DNA of 64,000 nt from Pseudobutyrivibrio sp. MD2005 (GTDB lineage: Bacteria; Bacillota; Clostridia; Lachnospirales; Lachnospiraceae). Positions 36,901 to 46,190 of this stretch are shown here, in pieces. Each line of letters starts with the position of its first letter. The stretch's first letter is position 1. The DNA is taken from assembly GCF_000621865.1 (NCBI RefSeq), contig NZ_KK211359.1, forward strand, positions 62,001-126,000, read 5' to 3'. The notes under the pieces are model-generated. The model was not told the origin of the DNA and did no database searches. It worked only from the letters and a program-made list of their open reading frames with translations. The position numbers and the translations under genes were made by a program.

Positions 36901-37523
36901 ACCAATATCTTTCTGTTCATGAAGAGATACCTCAGGAAATCTTCTCGTATATATACAACAGATATCAGAAGGGTCTTTCGGTAAACGAAAGTATGCGTAT
37001 TGCGCTGCTTAAATATCTTTGCTTGCAGAAGGAGCTGGATGATGAGGAGATGAATATGCTAGATATGCTTTTGGCAGATGCAATCCTCAGAAATCAGTAT
37101 TTTGGTTTCTTCACAAGCTGCAATGAAAAGCTTCGTATCAAGTATCATTTGTACGATAAGCATTTCGTTGAAATCAATGCAGACAAGCGTAAGGCTGTGT
37201 CTATCACATATTCAATAAATGGAGAGACTCCAGTTGAGGAAGACATGATAGAAATGTATGACGGCCTTTATGTTAAACAGTTTATTCTTTTCTATGGGGA
37301 TGAACTGAGATACGAAATCTATTGTGATGAGGTTTCCGATGAGCCACTTAAGAAAGATACAATCGTAATGAGCCAGGAGCCAGATATTAAGGCAGGTAGA
37401 TTTGCCCTTATGAATAATATCAGCCGCTACAATATGTACGGTGAGACTGGTGAACTAGCGGCAGCTCTCAAGAGCTATCAGGGGCTTGATACGGTCACTA
37501 GAGATTTATTTAACATTTTGTAA
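33990..37523 (+). CDS. Giant helical-repeat protein, DUF5717-like
   Basis: 1177 aa, cytoplasmic (no signal, no membrane segment). Residues ~1-110 and ~190-290 look like two tandem copies of one beta-sandwich domain: GSFYFKSTNDVKIRGVVYCD aligns with RGEIEVVRSTWGFIDVKVSCD, each followed by a long beta-rich stretch. The remaining ~800 residues are alpha-helical, TPR-like, ending in a beta-rich tail. It resembles what I recall as DUF5717 of Lachnospiraceae; the family assignment is from memory. Start is TTG at 33990 (MRKRIYRI). First gene of an operon with an Hsp70-like, a TPR and a membrane coiled-coil protein. Function unknown; likely a scaffold. Confidence 0.7.
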   Translation: MRKRIYRISEDKFDDLKPNIEFDAEQIEENCFVSDEFSGSFYFKSTNDVKIRGVVYCDSPYVEIKEPWFDKVNVRIDYKVADNNFKAGESLKGEFIIVAVGIEKHIKFCINYIKKPLVASCGEIHSLEEYTELAQNHFNEAVSLFYSDRFADFISGFDKRTRLLYRGFKAAPISAVNVDEFLVATGHKPKMTFDVKERQDRYFEVNENIRGEIEVVRSTWGFIDVKVSCDADFVSIEKESITSDFFLGSIFNMSYYVHKDRMHEGVNYARISFDYREIHKEITIVASTAREDAKLETPQFIKDKKILKACRLYEDFRLRRVTTGQWCQETLGIVDEINDSEDGDNFLLLMKALLFVTNGQKQEALWIIQDLKRTIEDKASTEWAFLLYICTLIEREEDYVDRLTENIEAIFREHPEDFRIFWFLLFLRKEYIKNPTAKLRDIAEWINAGVDSPLLYIEAYYIFIQDPYLIATFDEMTIKILNWARKKNAISKDIAIQMVHVLETERSFNPKVLPILESCYEIYPDLQLLLAIVTYLLKATYVDKKFLKWFKMAIEANLHVSGIFEAYMEALPTYSVDRFPQLLTMFFKYNNDLSYDKKALLYANIILHKDEDKDTYEHYQEAIETFALEQLKLGRLDDNLAVCYQRLLELGVFDEQVARLMTELAFKKKIAVINSNVRRIFLYQEEFKAPNIANVSEHKAYLNYVGSNGVIFMEDKDGYLFVDDDSYLTEDVLDASLYMNTLKELTPLSMGFVLMDYSNNFDYEDANKFNVEEIKLLLNSKIISLDYLGKMYPKIIEALKFNEEYALIERHFMNEADLKSLSAEVIAAVLEVFVYRSKYDEAYYMLKNTNGTLLKNEVANKLCKYLINQAPDKSDDFLILMSANLVKAGVVNGDLVRYLLRYFVGPTDVMLEIYNNAFDRGEDVIEFAERILTQVLYRDFLCDGIMEVFDTYFGRRNNKMIVEAFLTFEAHQYLSVHEEIPQEIFSYIYNRYQKGLSVNESMRIALLKYLCLQKELDDEEMNMLDMLLADAILRNQYFGFFTSCNEKLRIKYHLYDKHFVEINADKRKAVSITYSINGETPVEEDMIEMYDGLYVKQFILFYGDELRYEIYCDEVSDEPLKKDTIVMSQEPDIKAGRFALMNNISRYNMYGETGELAAALKSYQGLDTVTRDLFNIL

Positions 37524-37537
37524 AGGATTTAGTTTTT

Positions 37538-38779
37538 ATGAGTAATTCTTCAGGTGCTTACGTAGGCATAGATATTAGTTCTAGAAGCACAGTTCTTAGT
37601 ATTTACAATTCAAATATGGAAGAGCCGGCGACAGTCAGCACAGTCCTTGGCGAGGAGAATTATTCCATCCCTACAGTTTTGGCAAAGAAGCTGGGAATGG
37701 GACAGTGGTTTTTTGGCGAGGAAGCATTACTAAAGAGCCGCACAAAGGAAGCAGTTTTAGTTGACGAATTGTACACCTTGGCTCTTAGGGATGAACAGGT
37801 GCTTGTAGATGGACAGAATTATTTTGCAAGAGATTTACTGGTAATCTATTTTAACAAGCTTTTTTCTATTCCTGGGCCAATGGCAGCTATGAGCGAAATA
37901 GAAAAGCTTGTTGTATGCACACCTCAGATTAGCATAGAGGTGATGGAGCTTATGAACTATGTTGTTGGAAAACTTGGCATCGATTCCAATAAGCTGACTA
38001 TCATTGATAGAAATGAATGTTTCTATTTTTATGCTTTATCTGGCAAGCCGGAACTGTTTTTGTACAGTGTTGCATTGTTTGATTACAGTGGCAATAACAT
38101 GGTTTCCTGCATAATGAATAGAAATCAGGCTACCCGCCCACAGCTCATCACTCTTGATGTGGTAAACCATGGGGACATCACTGAAAACAAAGACGAAATG
38201 TTTGATGCAATTATTGCAGAGACTTTTGGAAGTAAGCTGTTTTCAGCAGTTTATCTGGTGGGAGATGGCTTTGATGGCGAGTGGATGAAGCTCAGTCTTA
38301 CAAGGCTTTGTAAGGGACGAAAGGTGTTCCTTGGCAAAAATCTTTATTCTAAGGGAGCTTGCTATGCAGGCTTCATCAAGGATGGAAAAAGAGATTGGCC
38401 ATTTATTTTTATTGGAGATAATGATTTAAAGCTCAATCTTTCTATAAAAGTTTTAGAAAACAATAATCTTAGATTTTTGACTTTGATTGATGCAGGAGAA
38501 AGCTGGTACGATGCAAAAGGTGAGTGCGAGGTGATTCTTGATGGAGAGCCTGAGTTGGAGTTCTATTTGCAACGTCCGGAATCAAGGGAAGTTCATACTG
38601 AAATTCTCGAGCTGACAGATATACCAAAGAGAGAAAATCGTACTACACGACTTAGAATAGAAGCCAGCCCAATTTCCGATGTGGCGGTTTCTATCGTAAT
38701 TACGGATTTAGGATTTGGTGAAATATCACCTTCTTCTGGCAAAAGCTGGGAACATACTATTTCACTTAAGGGGAATTAA
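37538..38779 (+). CDS. Hsp70/actin-like ATPase, divergent
   Basis: 413 aa. Phosphate-1 motif YVGIDISSRSTVLSIY (residues 8-23), phosphate-2 FDYSGN (181-186), adenosine motif AVYLVGDGFDGEW (237-249) and KGACYAG (272-278, like the Hsp70 RGAA segment) define an Hsp70-type nucleotide-binding domain. Residues ~300-413 are beta-rich, ending in RLRIEASPISDVAVSIVITD, which resembles the Hsp70 substrate-binding beta domain; the helical lid is absent. It is not DnaK: no GGGT motif and no grpE/dnaJ nearby. It lies 14 bp after the giant protein and overlaps the TPR gene by one base, suggesting a dedicated chaperone or assembly ATPase. Confidence 0.75.
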   Translation: MSNSSGAYVGIDISSRSTVLSIYNSNMEEPATVSTVLGEENYSIPTVLAKKLGMGQWFFGEEALLKSRTKEAVLVDELYTLALRDEQVLVDGQNYFARDLLVIYFNKLFSIPGPMAAMSEIEKLVVCTPQISIEVMELMNYVVGKLGIDSNKLTIIDRNECFYFYALSGKPELFLYSVALFDYSGNNMVSCIMNRNQATRPQLITLDVVNHGDITENKDEMFDAIIAETFGSKLFSAVYLVGDGFDGEWMKLSLTRLCKGRKVFLGKNLYSKGACYAGFIKDGKRDWPFIFIGDNDLKLNLSIKVLENNNLRFLTLIDAGESWYDAKGECEVILDGEPELEFYLQRPESREVHTEILELTDIPKRENRTTRLRIEASPISDVAVSIVITDLGFGEISPSSGKSWEHTISLKGN

Positions 38780-39609
38780 TGAGTACTTTAATTTATTGCG
38801 CAAATTCCATAGCGGCTACGCCGTACTATATTGATGAAGTTTCTTTAAATGTATATTCATTGGAGGAGCTTAGTTATTATATGCTCAACAACGTTTACTT
38901 GCTTTCATCTAAGCTAATGAACGCAGAGCTTTGTAATTGGATTGGACGTGAGCTGAAAATGCAGAAGCTTTCTAACGAGCTTCTCACAATGGTTCAAAAT
39001 AATTCACCGCTTCATATTTTTGTTGGACATATTCTAAGTGCAAATGGCTATGCCTCTAATAAAGAGATAAGAGATGCACTTTCGATTATTGCTACCTTCG
39101 AAAATAAGTCAGAGGCGGAACGCAAAAAGCTCAGAGCTGATAGGCTTATGTCTAAGGGCAAACTTGTGGATGCCATATATGAATACGAGACATTGCTTTC
39201 TGATGAAATTGCAAAAACTATGCCACGTATAGTTGAGGGGGATGTTTATCACAATTTAGGTTGCGCCTTTGCAAAGCTTTTCTTTTTCGAGGAAGCGTGT
39301 CGTTGTTTTGACGAAGGCTATAAGCGTAATCAAAAGAAGCAGACTCTCTATCAATTGCTTTATTCAGCTAGATGCGCTAAGGATAAAATATCTTTTGAAG
39401 AATACGTTTCAAAATACCAGGTTCCAAGAACTGACGTAGAAGAAGTATTGCAGGTGGTTTCAAGGGCCACAGTCAAAGATGATATAGTTGGATTTGACAG
39501 TTCTATAAACGACATGCTATATGGCGAATCAAGTGAAGAATCCAAGGAAACTATTCGAAACGTTATAGATAATTGGAAGAAGGATTATATTAAACTCTGC
39601 AGAATTTAA
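38779..39609 (+). CDS. TPR-like helical protein of the Hsp70-like operon
   Basis: 276 aa, all-helical and soluble. Residues ~115-210 show tetratricopeptide-like pairs (GKLVDAIYEYETLLSD and VYHNLGCAFAKLFFFEEACRCFDEGYKRN). The N-terminal ~110 residues are also helical, with a LEELSYYMLNN segment. TPR proteins often bind the ends of Hsp70-type partners, which fits the overlapping start with the upstream gene. Otherwise not recognised. Confidence 0.65.
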   Translation: MSTLIYCANSIAATPYYIDEVSLNVYSLEELSYYMLNNVYLLSSKLMNAELCNWIGRELKMQKLSNELLTMVQNNSPLHIFVGHILSANGYASNKEIRDALSIIATFENKSEAERKKLRADRLMSKGKLVDAIYEYETLLSDEIAKTMPRIVEGDVYHNLGCAFAKLFFFEEACRCFDEGYKRNQKKQTLYQLLYSARCAKDKISFEEYVSKYQVPRTDVEEVLQVVSRATVKDDIVGFDSSINDMLYGESSEESKETIRNVIDNWKKDYIKLCRI

Positions 39610-39631
39610 AGAGTGACATGGGGAGATTGGT

Positions 39632-40837
39632 ATGGGATTTTTTTCTAGAAGACAAAAGAAAAGAGAAATGAGAACGGCCAGAATCGACGACGCATTCAAC
39701 CGTGTATATTCTCAGATAGAAGGCATCGACAATTGGGATGATCCAAAGAAGCTTGAGCGTTATATTCTAGATTCCTGTGAGCAGATTATCGCATCTACGA
39801 AGGCGATGGAACGTCAAAAGATGGAGTATAGAATCGTAACCAGATATCTTAATGACATCAAGGCTCTTGAAAATCTTCCTAAAGAGCAAGCTAAGGATTT
39901 GCGCACAACTGCAACACGTATATGTGAGTTGGAGCAGTCATTAATTGATGCCAGAGCTATCCAAAGAAACATCTCAGATGAACAGTACGAAGTGATTTCT
40001 GATGATGAATCTGATATGCCAGAGATAATTAATCGCTTTTCAGCTGATGAGCTTTACCAGGCAAAGCTTAAAAGAAATCTTGCTTATCTTGAAGGCGAAA
40101 AAAGCAGATGGGAAATAGAGCGTGAAGACCTACAGACCCAGGTAAAGCTTTTTAAAAAGATGGCTATCGCAATAATGGTTTCATTCATGACACTTATTAT
40201 TCTTTTAATGGCCATGTACAATGTCTCCAAAACAGATATATCTATGTGGGGACTTGTTGTTCTTTTCGTATGCGCTGTCAGCGGATTTGTTGTTTTCCTT
40301 AGACAAAACACAATCGCAAGAGATAACAAGGTGGCAATCGTACATTTGAATCAAGCTATTAGTATGCTTAACGTGGAGCGAATGAAATATGTTAATGTTA
40401 CGAATAGCGTTGAGTATTCTAAGGATAGATATTTTGTAAATAATGCTGCCGAGCTTCAATATGTATGGGAGCAGTATCAGGACAAGGTTAGAGATCAGCG
40501 TAGATATATTGAAAATAACGAAGACTTAGAATTCTATAGCAATAAGCTTGAAAAGATTCTTGGAAGCTTAGGACTGGCGGATGATAAGATCTGGCTAAAT
40601 CAGGTAAATGCTCTTATAGATAGGCAGGATATGGCAGATTGCCGTCATAGACTTGTCTTACGAAGAAAGAAAATCAGAGATAGATTGGACGATCATAGAA
40701 AGATTGTTCAGGAAGAAAGAAATGAGATAGATAGGCTCATGAGTAGCCACGAGCACTATCTACCTGAAATTCAAGAGATTATTAAGTCTGTTGATAAGCT
40801 TTGCGGTACAGGTGCAAGCAATAAGCAGGATGCTTAA
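39632..40837 (+). CDS. Membrane protein with flanking coiled coils, Hsp70-like operon
   Basis: 401 aa. Long charged coiled-coil predicted from ~100 to 175, two membrane segments (~177-197 and ~204-222), then a second coiled-coil region to ~390. Both soluble ends should face the cytoplasm, making the protein a hairpin in the membrane. Not recognised as a named family; DUF5716-type is possible. As the last gene of the four-gene operon it would anchor the assembly to the membrane. Its stop overlaps the stop of the convergent EEP gene by two bases. Confidence 0.65.
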   Translation: MGFFSRRQKKREMRTARIDDAFNRVYSQIEGIDNWDDPKKLERYILDSCEQIIASTKAMERQKMEYRIVTRYLNDIKALENLPKEQAKDLRTTATRICELEQSLIDARAIQRNISDEQYEVISDDESDMPEIINRFSADELYQAKLKRNLAYLEGEKSRWEIEREDLQTQVKLFKKMAIAIMVSFMTLIILLMAMYNVSKTDISMWGLVVLFVCAVSGFVVFLRQNTIARDNKVAIVHLNQAISMLNVERMKYVNVTNSVEYSKDRYFVNNAAELQYVWEQYQDKVRDQRRYIENNEDLEFYSNKLEKILGSLGLADDKIWLNQVNALIDRQDMADCRHRLVLRRKKIRDRLDDHRKIVQEERNEIDRLMSSHEHYLPEIQEIIKSVDKLCGTGASNKQDA

Positions 40838-41922
40838 TTTAGCGTAAAATCCATATAAATTGGATTATGATCGGAGTATGCAAAATCTGTATCCATTACG
40901 TTTGCGTAATCCACTGTAATGTTTGGCGAAACAATAAAACCATCAATGGTGAGAACAAAAGAATCCTTTGTATAAGGTTTGTTTGCATTTCTACAAGATG
41001 GAACAGGATGTTCTTTATCTATTGGGGCAACTAATATAAGACTGTCATCCAATAAATCCAGAGGAAATGGTTTTGCCCAGTCAGCATTGTTTTCTTCTGT
41101 ATTAAAATATTTAGAAGAATCAATTAGAAAATCCTTATTCATGTCACCGCCTGCAACTACGTAGTTGCCGGCATTGTATTCAGCCAAAATATCATCGTTT
41201 AGCATAATGATTTGGTTTTCTGCTGTAGATGGGTCAGTGGTGTAGGCGGAAAGATGAATGTTAAAAATAACAAGCTGCTTACCATTGTCCACGTTGAAAT
41301 AGTTTTTTGAATAACATCTGTCTAAATCAATAATTCGTGTTATCGCGTTTTCTACTGGAAGAGAACGACGTATGGCACTTTGAATCTCGACAGGAGTAAC
41401 TGTAAGAACACCAGCCTCGGATTTACCATGAGGTTGAGTGATAGGGTATAGCAAAAACGGGCTATCATAATTAATTGCAAATGTGAAATTAACAGGCTTG
41501 TTTGGGGTGTTAATGCCCTCGACTAAAGCCTTCATTTCATTAATGTGGTAGCTTCGTGTGGAATTTAAATCCACTTCCTGAAAAATATAAAAATCAGGAG
41601 TGAGGCTATTTACAGAATCAATTGCGCCCTGAATATTCTTGTTTACATCATTTTCTGAAAATGCCCAGGATTCAGTGCCGCCATCCATGAAGAAAGAGTA
41701 TTCTGGAGAGTAAGCGCCAAATCCTATGTTAAAAGAAGCTATTCTATATGAATAATTTGTTGTGATAAGTGGCTTATGGATTTTGTTTAGACTTTGTACA
41801 TTTAGTTCGACGTTATCTGGAATGCGATGAAATGACAGCAGCACATAAATAGCGTAGCCTAAAAGTGCTACGAAAATAAGGGATATGAATACTATGATAG
41901 GTTTAAAAATCTTTTTGTTCAT
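40834..41922 (-). CDS. Membrane-anchored endonuclease/exonuclease/phosphatase-family protein
   Basis: 362 aa. N-terminal membrane segment (about residues 8-30), then an EEP fold: RIASFNIGFG, FYIFQEVDLNS with the metal Glu, VIFNIHLSAYT, VVAGGDMNKDF and the terminal YSDHNPIYMDF. The exposed domain could act on nucleic acid, inositol phosphate or a lipid; the family does not decide. The ATG at 41922 follows AAAGGAA; a longer in-frame start would be at 41991. Confidence 0.82.
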   Translation of the reverse strand: MNKKIFKPIIVFISLIFVALLGYAIYVLLSFHRIPDNVELNVQSLNKIHKPLITTNYSYRIASFNIGFGAYSPEYSFFMDGGTESWAFSENDVNKNIQGAIDSVNSLTPDFYIFQEVDLNSTRSYHINEMKALVEGINTPNKPVNFTFAINYDSPFLLYPITQPHGKSEAGVLTVTPVEIQSAIRRSLPVENAITRIIDLDRCYSKNYFNVDNGKQLVIFNIHLSAYTTDPSTAENQIIMLNDDILAEYNAGNYVVAGGDMNKDFLIDSSKYFNTEENNADWAKPFPLDLLDDSLILVAPIDKEHPVPSCRNANKPYTKDSFVLTIDGFIVSPNITVDYANVMDTDFAYSDHNPIYMDFTLN

Positions 41923-42025
41923 ATCGTTCCTTTCATTGTACAACGCTAAGTTAAATATAGCACAAAAACTCGCTATTCTTAGATTTTTCATAATATCTTA
42001 ACGAATTTATCAAAGGAGGATTCTC

Positions 42026-43261
42026 GTGATACAAAAATTAAAGGCTTCAGTGGAATTTAGATTGAATTTATCTTATGTGATAGCTCAGGGACTATATTGG
42101 ATGATGGTATGCTGTACTGTTAGTCTGGGCTCTACATATCTTTCTAACCGTGGCTTCTCAACAGTTAGTATAGGAGCACTCTTTGCAGTGGCATATCTGC
42201 TTGCGACAATACTTCAACAGGTGTTTTCTACAATTACAGATAATTCTTCGAGGATAAATGTCTTAGATGTTTTGGTGGTCTTTGGAACACTTTTAGCACT
42301 GGTGCTACTGGTGGCTTGTGGTACAAATGGAAAGAGTATAGCAACCGGGGTTACTTTTTTGTTAGGGGCAATGCTTTCTACAATGCTTCAACCTTTCTTG
42401 AATGCTCTAAATTTTCATATCCAAAAATACAATATAAAAATGAATTTTGGCGTAGCGAGAGCTAGTGGTTCCTTTTTCTTTTTTGTTATGAGTCTGCTGG
42501 CTGGTAACCTTATTAAAGGTGTATCTGAAAAAGCGGCACCTGTTCTTGGATTTATAGTTACCGTAATCTTTATCGCTACTATAATTTGGATTTATCTAGA
42601 GCTTAAGAATACAGGAATAAAAATAGAAGAAATATATGATCCTTTTTCTTCTACATCGAAATCTCGTGGTTTACAGGTGGATACGATAAAAGAATTCATA
42701 GTCAAATACAAAATGTTCTTTGTATTTTTAATTGGCTTAGTTGGATTCTTATATGGTCATCTTTTGATTAATAATTTCTTATATCAGCTGGCAGTTAATG
42801 TAGGAGGAAATGAGGCTGATGTAGGAGGGCTTTTAGCTTGGCAAGCAATCGTTGAGCTTCCAGCTATGATTTTCTTTGCATGGTTAAAGGATAGATTTGG
42901 TTCTAAAAATCTTCTGATACTATCAGCTGTCTTTTATGTAATTAAAATATTTACGGCGAGCCTTGCTTCATCTGTAGGATTGTTATATTTATGCATGACC
43001 TTCCAGGCGTTATCATTTGCAGTGTATATTCCTGCATCGGTGCATTTTGTGGATGAAATCATGACTGATAATGATGCTGTGAAGGGCCAGGCATTTATCA
43101 CAATCGCAATGACTATAGGCAATTTGCTATCAAGTTTGCTTGGAGGAATATTTATTAAAATAATTGGTGTAAGTGCATCACTTTGGGTTGGAACGGTTAT
43201 TACATTAGTAGGCGCAATAGTAGCAATTTACAGTCTGTTATTAATCAATGATAAAAAATAA
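42026..43261 (+). CDS. MFS transporter
   Basis: 411 aa, about 12 membrane segments. The first half contains LSNRGFSTVSIGALFAVAYL and the cytoplasmic loop between helices 6 and 7 is charged (STSKSRGLQVD). WLKDRFGSKNLLI between helices 8 and 9 is the MFS loop motif. Resembles the nucleoside/oligosaccharide:H+ symporter-like branch; substrate unknown. Start is GTG at 42026 with AAAGGAGG at 42012-42019. Confidence 0.83.
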   Translation: MIQKLKASVEFRLNLSYVIAQGLYWMMVCCTVSLGSTYLSNRGFSTVSIGALFAVAYLLATILQQVFSTITDNSSRINVLDVLVVFGTLLALVLLVACGTNGKSIATGVTFLLGAMLSTMLQPFLNALNFHIQKYNIKMNFGVARASGSFFFFVMSLLAGNLIKGVSEKAAPVLGFIVTVIFIATIIWIYLELKNTGIKIEEIYDPFSSTSKSRGLQVDTIKEFIVKYKMFFVFLIGLVGFLYGHLLINNFLYQLAVNVGGNEADVGGLLAWQAIVELPAMIFFAWLKDRFGSKNLLILSAVFYVIKIFTASLASSVGLLYLCMTFQALSFAVYIPASVHFVDEIMTDNDAVKGQAFITIAMTIGNLLSSLLGGIFIKIIGVSASLWVGTVITLVGAIVAIYSLLLINDKK

Positions 43262-43339
43262 GTTAATATTAAAAAGCTGTGGATTTTTATAATGTAAATT
43301 GTTAAAATAATTATATACAAATATAAAAAAAGGATTAAT

Positions 43340-43969
43340 ATGGCTAAGTACAATATTGGTGGATACATTTTCGATGATGAGAATAAAGCTAAGAAAGCCG
43401 CCAAAGAGCTAAAAGCTGTGGAGTACATTTTAAGCCAGGTTAAGGATGCCGACGAAAAAGGCGTGCTTACCGTTTACAAGAAACTCCTTAATCAAAAGCT
43501 TTTTTCCACTGAAATTGGTATGAGCTTTTTACAACAGCTTAGGCAGAATTTGGTTGCTTCTGGAGCGTTTGCTGAGGAAGAGATTCCAGAGGTTTACACT
43601 CTAGATGAGCCAAAAAGTGACTCTGCAAGCACCGTTGTTGCAGAACCTAAGCCATCAAAAGAGCCAGTTGCTTCGCCAAAGCCTGAAAAGACTAAACCTA
43701 AAAAAGAAAAGACCGATAATAAAAATGTGACTAAAGCCAAATCGGATAGCTCAGAAATTCGAAGGCTTAAAATAGTCAACAAGGTTCTATTAATCCTTTG
43801 CATTACACTTTTGTTGTGCGTCATCGGAATGTTTTATGTAAGTACTACAATAAACAGTCCGACAATCCTCGATTACGAGGAAAAGCTTATAGATAAGTAT
43901 TCATCTTGGGAGCAAGATTTAACAGAGAGGGAACAAGCTCTTAAGGAAAAGGAACTTAATCAACAATAA
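43340..43969 (+). CDS. Hypothetical single-pass membrane protein
   Basis: 209 aa, not recognised. Helical N-terminal domain (~1-80), a Pro/Lys-rich linker (~90-135), one membrane segment (~146-167) and a charged C-terminal helix (~180-209). The topology probably puts the N-terminal domain in the cytoplasm. It precedes a two-component system by 23 bp and may be co-transcribed with it. Confidence 0.6.
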   Translation: MAKYNIGGYIFDDENKAKKAAKELKAVEYILSQVKDADEKGVLTVYKKLLNQKLFSTEIGMSFLQQLRQNLVASGAFAEEEIPEVYTLDEPKSDSASTVVAEPKPSKEPVASPKPEKTKPKKEKTDNKNVTKAKSDSSEIRRLKIVNKVLLILCITLLLCVIGMFYVSTTINSPTILDYEEKLIDKYSSWEQDLTEREQALKEKELNQQ

Positions 43970-43992
43970 TTTTCAAGGATGGGGTTGGTGTT

Positions 43993-44682
43993 ATGTCGAG
44001 AAACAAAATTCTTGTGGCTGATGATGAAAGCCGTATGAGAAAGCTTATTAAGGATTATCTTGTTAGGGAGGATTACGAGGTAATCGAAGCCGAAAATGGG
44101 GAACAGGCTTTGGATATGTTCTATATGGATAGCGAAATTTCGCTCATCATATTAGACGTTATGATGCCAAAGGTTGATGGCTTCGCAGTTCTTAAGGAAA
44201 TTAGAGAAACATCATCTATTCCAGTACTTATGCTTACAGCAAAGGGCGAGGAAAACGATGTGCTAAATGGTTTCGAGTTAGGTGCAGATGAGTACATTAA
44301 TAAGCCATTTTCACCAAAGATTCTGATGGCTCGTGTTAATGCGGTTCTCCGCAGAAGCACAGATGATTCCATTGGCAAAAAGGTTGTTGAGGCAGGTGGC
44401 ATTCAGCTTGATGTTGATGCTCATGTTGCAACAAACGATGGCAATCCAGTAGAACTTTCTGTTAAAGAGTTCGAGCTCCTTTATTACTTCATTAATAATG
44501 AGGGCATTGCTCTTTCAAGAGAGAAGATTCTTAATCACGTATGGGATTATGATTACTTTGGAGATGCCAGAACAATCGATACTCACGTAAAAAGGCTTCG
44601 TAGTAAGTTAGACGATAAGGGAAATTACATCAAGACTATCTGGGGCATGGGGTATAAATTTGAAGTCGACGCAAAGGTCTAA
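43993..44682 (+). CDS. OmpR/PhoB-family response regulator
   Basis: 229 aa. Receiver domain with DD at 10-11, phosphoacceptor Asp55 in LIILDVMMPKVDG, and Lys in NKPFSPKIL; then a winged-helix DNA-binding domain (ELSVKEFELLYYFINNEG to DTHVKRLRSKL). Pairs with the kinase starting at 44660, whose start overlaps this gene by 23 bp. Target genes unknown. Confidence 0.93.
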   Translation: MSRNKILVADDESRMRKLIKDYLVREDYEVIEAENGEQALDMFYMDSEISLIILDVMMPKVDGFAVLKEIRETSSIPVLMLTAKGEENDVLNGFELGADEYINKPFSPKILMARVNAVLRRSTDDSIGKKVVEAGGIQLDVDAHVATNDGNPVELSVKEFELLYYFINNEGIALSREKILNHVWDYDYFGDARTIDTHVKRLRSKLDDKGNYIKTIWGMGYKFEVDAKV

Positions 44683-46171
44683 TAAAATTAATCGCCAAAT
44701 TGTAGGTTTGATAGTGGCCATAATTCTAGGGTCACTAGTCATTGTGAGCATACTATCATCCTGCTTTTTAGGCGATTATTATATTTTTGAGAAAAGACAG
44801 GATATGAAAGCATTATATGGAATCATATCCGAAAGATATAACAAGGATCAGTTGTATGGAAGCGAACACATGTCAGAAACAATTGCCTTGTTTGACAATT
44901 ATTCAGTGTCTTGTGTTATCACAGGCGCTGACGGGGAGCCTCTAGTTTCATCCAATACGGATTCTTCGGTTTTGTTAAACCAACTCAATTATTCCATGTT
45001 TTCGAATGATGAATCAACTGAAGTAGTGAATGCCACGGAAGAGTATGAGATTTTTACTCAGGTATACCCTGGGGCAAATGATGAGTACCTGGTTTTGCTA
45101 GGTGTATTACCTGACGGTAATATTGTGTTCATCAGATCTCCTCTTGCACATATGGGGCATGCAACATCTATTACAAATAGATTCTTCTTTTGGATGGCAA
45201 TTTTATCAATTATTATTACTGCATTACTTAGTAAGGTTGTTATTACAAGATTCATGCAGCCTCTGTTTGATATTATTGATATTACAAAGAGAATTTCAAA
45301 TTTCGATTTTGATACCAGCTATAGGCCACAACGTTTTTACAACGAGATGGACGACTTAGGAGAACATGTCAACGAAATGGCTACCACTCTTAAAAGAGCT
45401 ATCACTCAGCTTAGAGCTGCAAATGAAAGTTTAAAGCACGATTTGGAAGTGAGAGAAGAGACAGAAAACATGCGTAAAGAATTTGTCTCAAATGTTTCTC
45501 ACGAACTGAAGACTCCAATCGCTCTGATTCAAGGATATGCAGAAGGCTTGCAGGAAGGTATCATGGAAGATGAGAACAGCAGACAAATCTACCTTGATAT
45601 CATCATCGATGAAGCTAATAAAATGAACCGACTGGTTAGAGAGATGCTTATTCTTAATCAGCTTGAGGCTGGTCAGATGAACATGGATCTGGTTGATTTT
45701 GATGTTACTGAGATGATTGATAGTGTGGTTGATAGCAATCAAATCAACTTTGAGGCACAGGGAATTTCTTATTCTTTTATTAATAAGGAAGAGTGCCTGG
45801 TACATGCAGATGAGTTTTTGGTTGAGCAGGTTATCACCAATTTCATCAGCAATGCTATACATTATGTAATGAACGAAAATATTATTACCGTTCGATATGA
45901 TTTTGTAAAAAAAGGAAAAGTTCGAATTAGTGTATTCAATTCAGGTAATAATATTGCAAAGAAAGATATTAAACACATTTGGGAGAAATTCTATAAGGCT
46001 GATAAAGCCAGAAGCCGCGAATATGGTGGAAGTGGTATTGGATTATCGGTTGTTAAGGCAACTATGGAGCTTCTACATGAGAAATTCGGAGTAGAAAATC
46101 TTGCAAATGGTGTTGAATTTTGGTGTGAATTATCATTGGCAAAAGACAAAAAAATCAACAAAAATTCATAG
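44660..46171 (+). CDS. Sensor histidine kinase
   Basis: 503 aa. Two membrane segments (~13-35 and ~172-192) flank a ~135-residue extracellular domain; a HAMP-like linker follows, then FVSNVSHELKTPIALIQGYAEG with the phosphoacceptor His281, and an ATPase domain with NAIHYV and GGSGIGLSVVKA. Start is TTG at 44660 inside the regulator gene, as no ATG precedes the first membrane helix; the start is the least sure part. Ligand unknown. Confidence 0.9.
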   Translation: MKSTQRSNKINRQIVGLIVAIILGSLVIVSILSSCFLGDYYIFEKRQDMKALYGIISERYNKDQLYGSEHMSETIALFDNYSVSCVITGADGEPLVSSNTDSSVLLNQLNYSMFSNDESTEVVNATEEYEIFTQVYPGANDEYLVLLGVLPDGNIVFIRSPLAHMGHATSITNRFFFWMAILSIIITALLSKVVITRFMQPLFDIIDITKRISNFDFDTSYRPQRFYNEMDDLGEHVNEMATTLKRAITQLRAANESLKHDLEVREETENMRKEFVSNVSHELKTPIALIQGYAEGLQEGIMEDENSRQIYLDIIIDEANKMNRLVREMLILNQLEAGQMNMDLVDFDVTEMIDSVVDSNQINFEAQGISYSFINKEECLVHADEFLVEQVITNFISNAIHYVMNENIITVRYDFVKKGKVRISVFNSGNNIAKKDIKHIWEKFYKADKARSREYGGSGIGLSVVKATMELLHEKFGVENLANGVEFWCELSLAKDKKINKNS

Positions 46172-46190
46172 AATTTTCTGATTTTTTATG

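Noticed and set aside
43299-43327. Possible promoter TTGTTA-17-TATAAA before the 209-aa gene
   Set aside because: The transcription start would fall on the RBS of the gene, leaving almost no leader, so it is not convincing.
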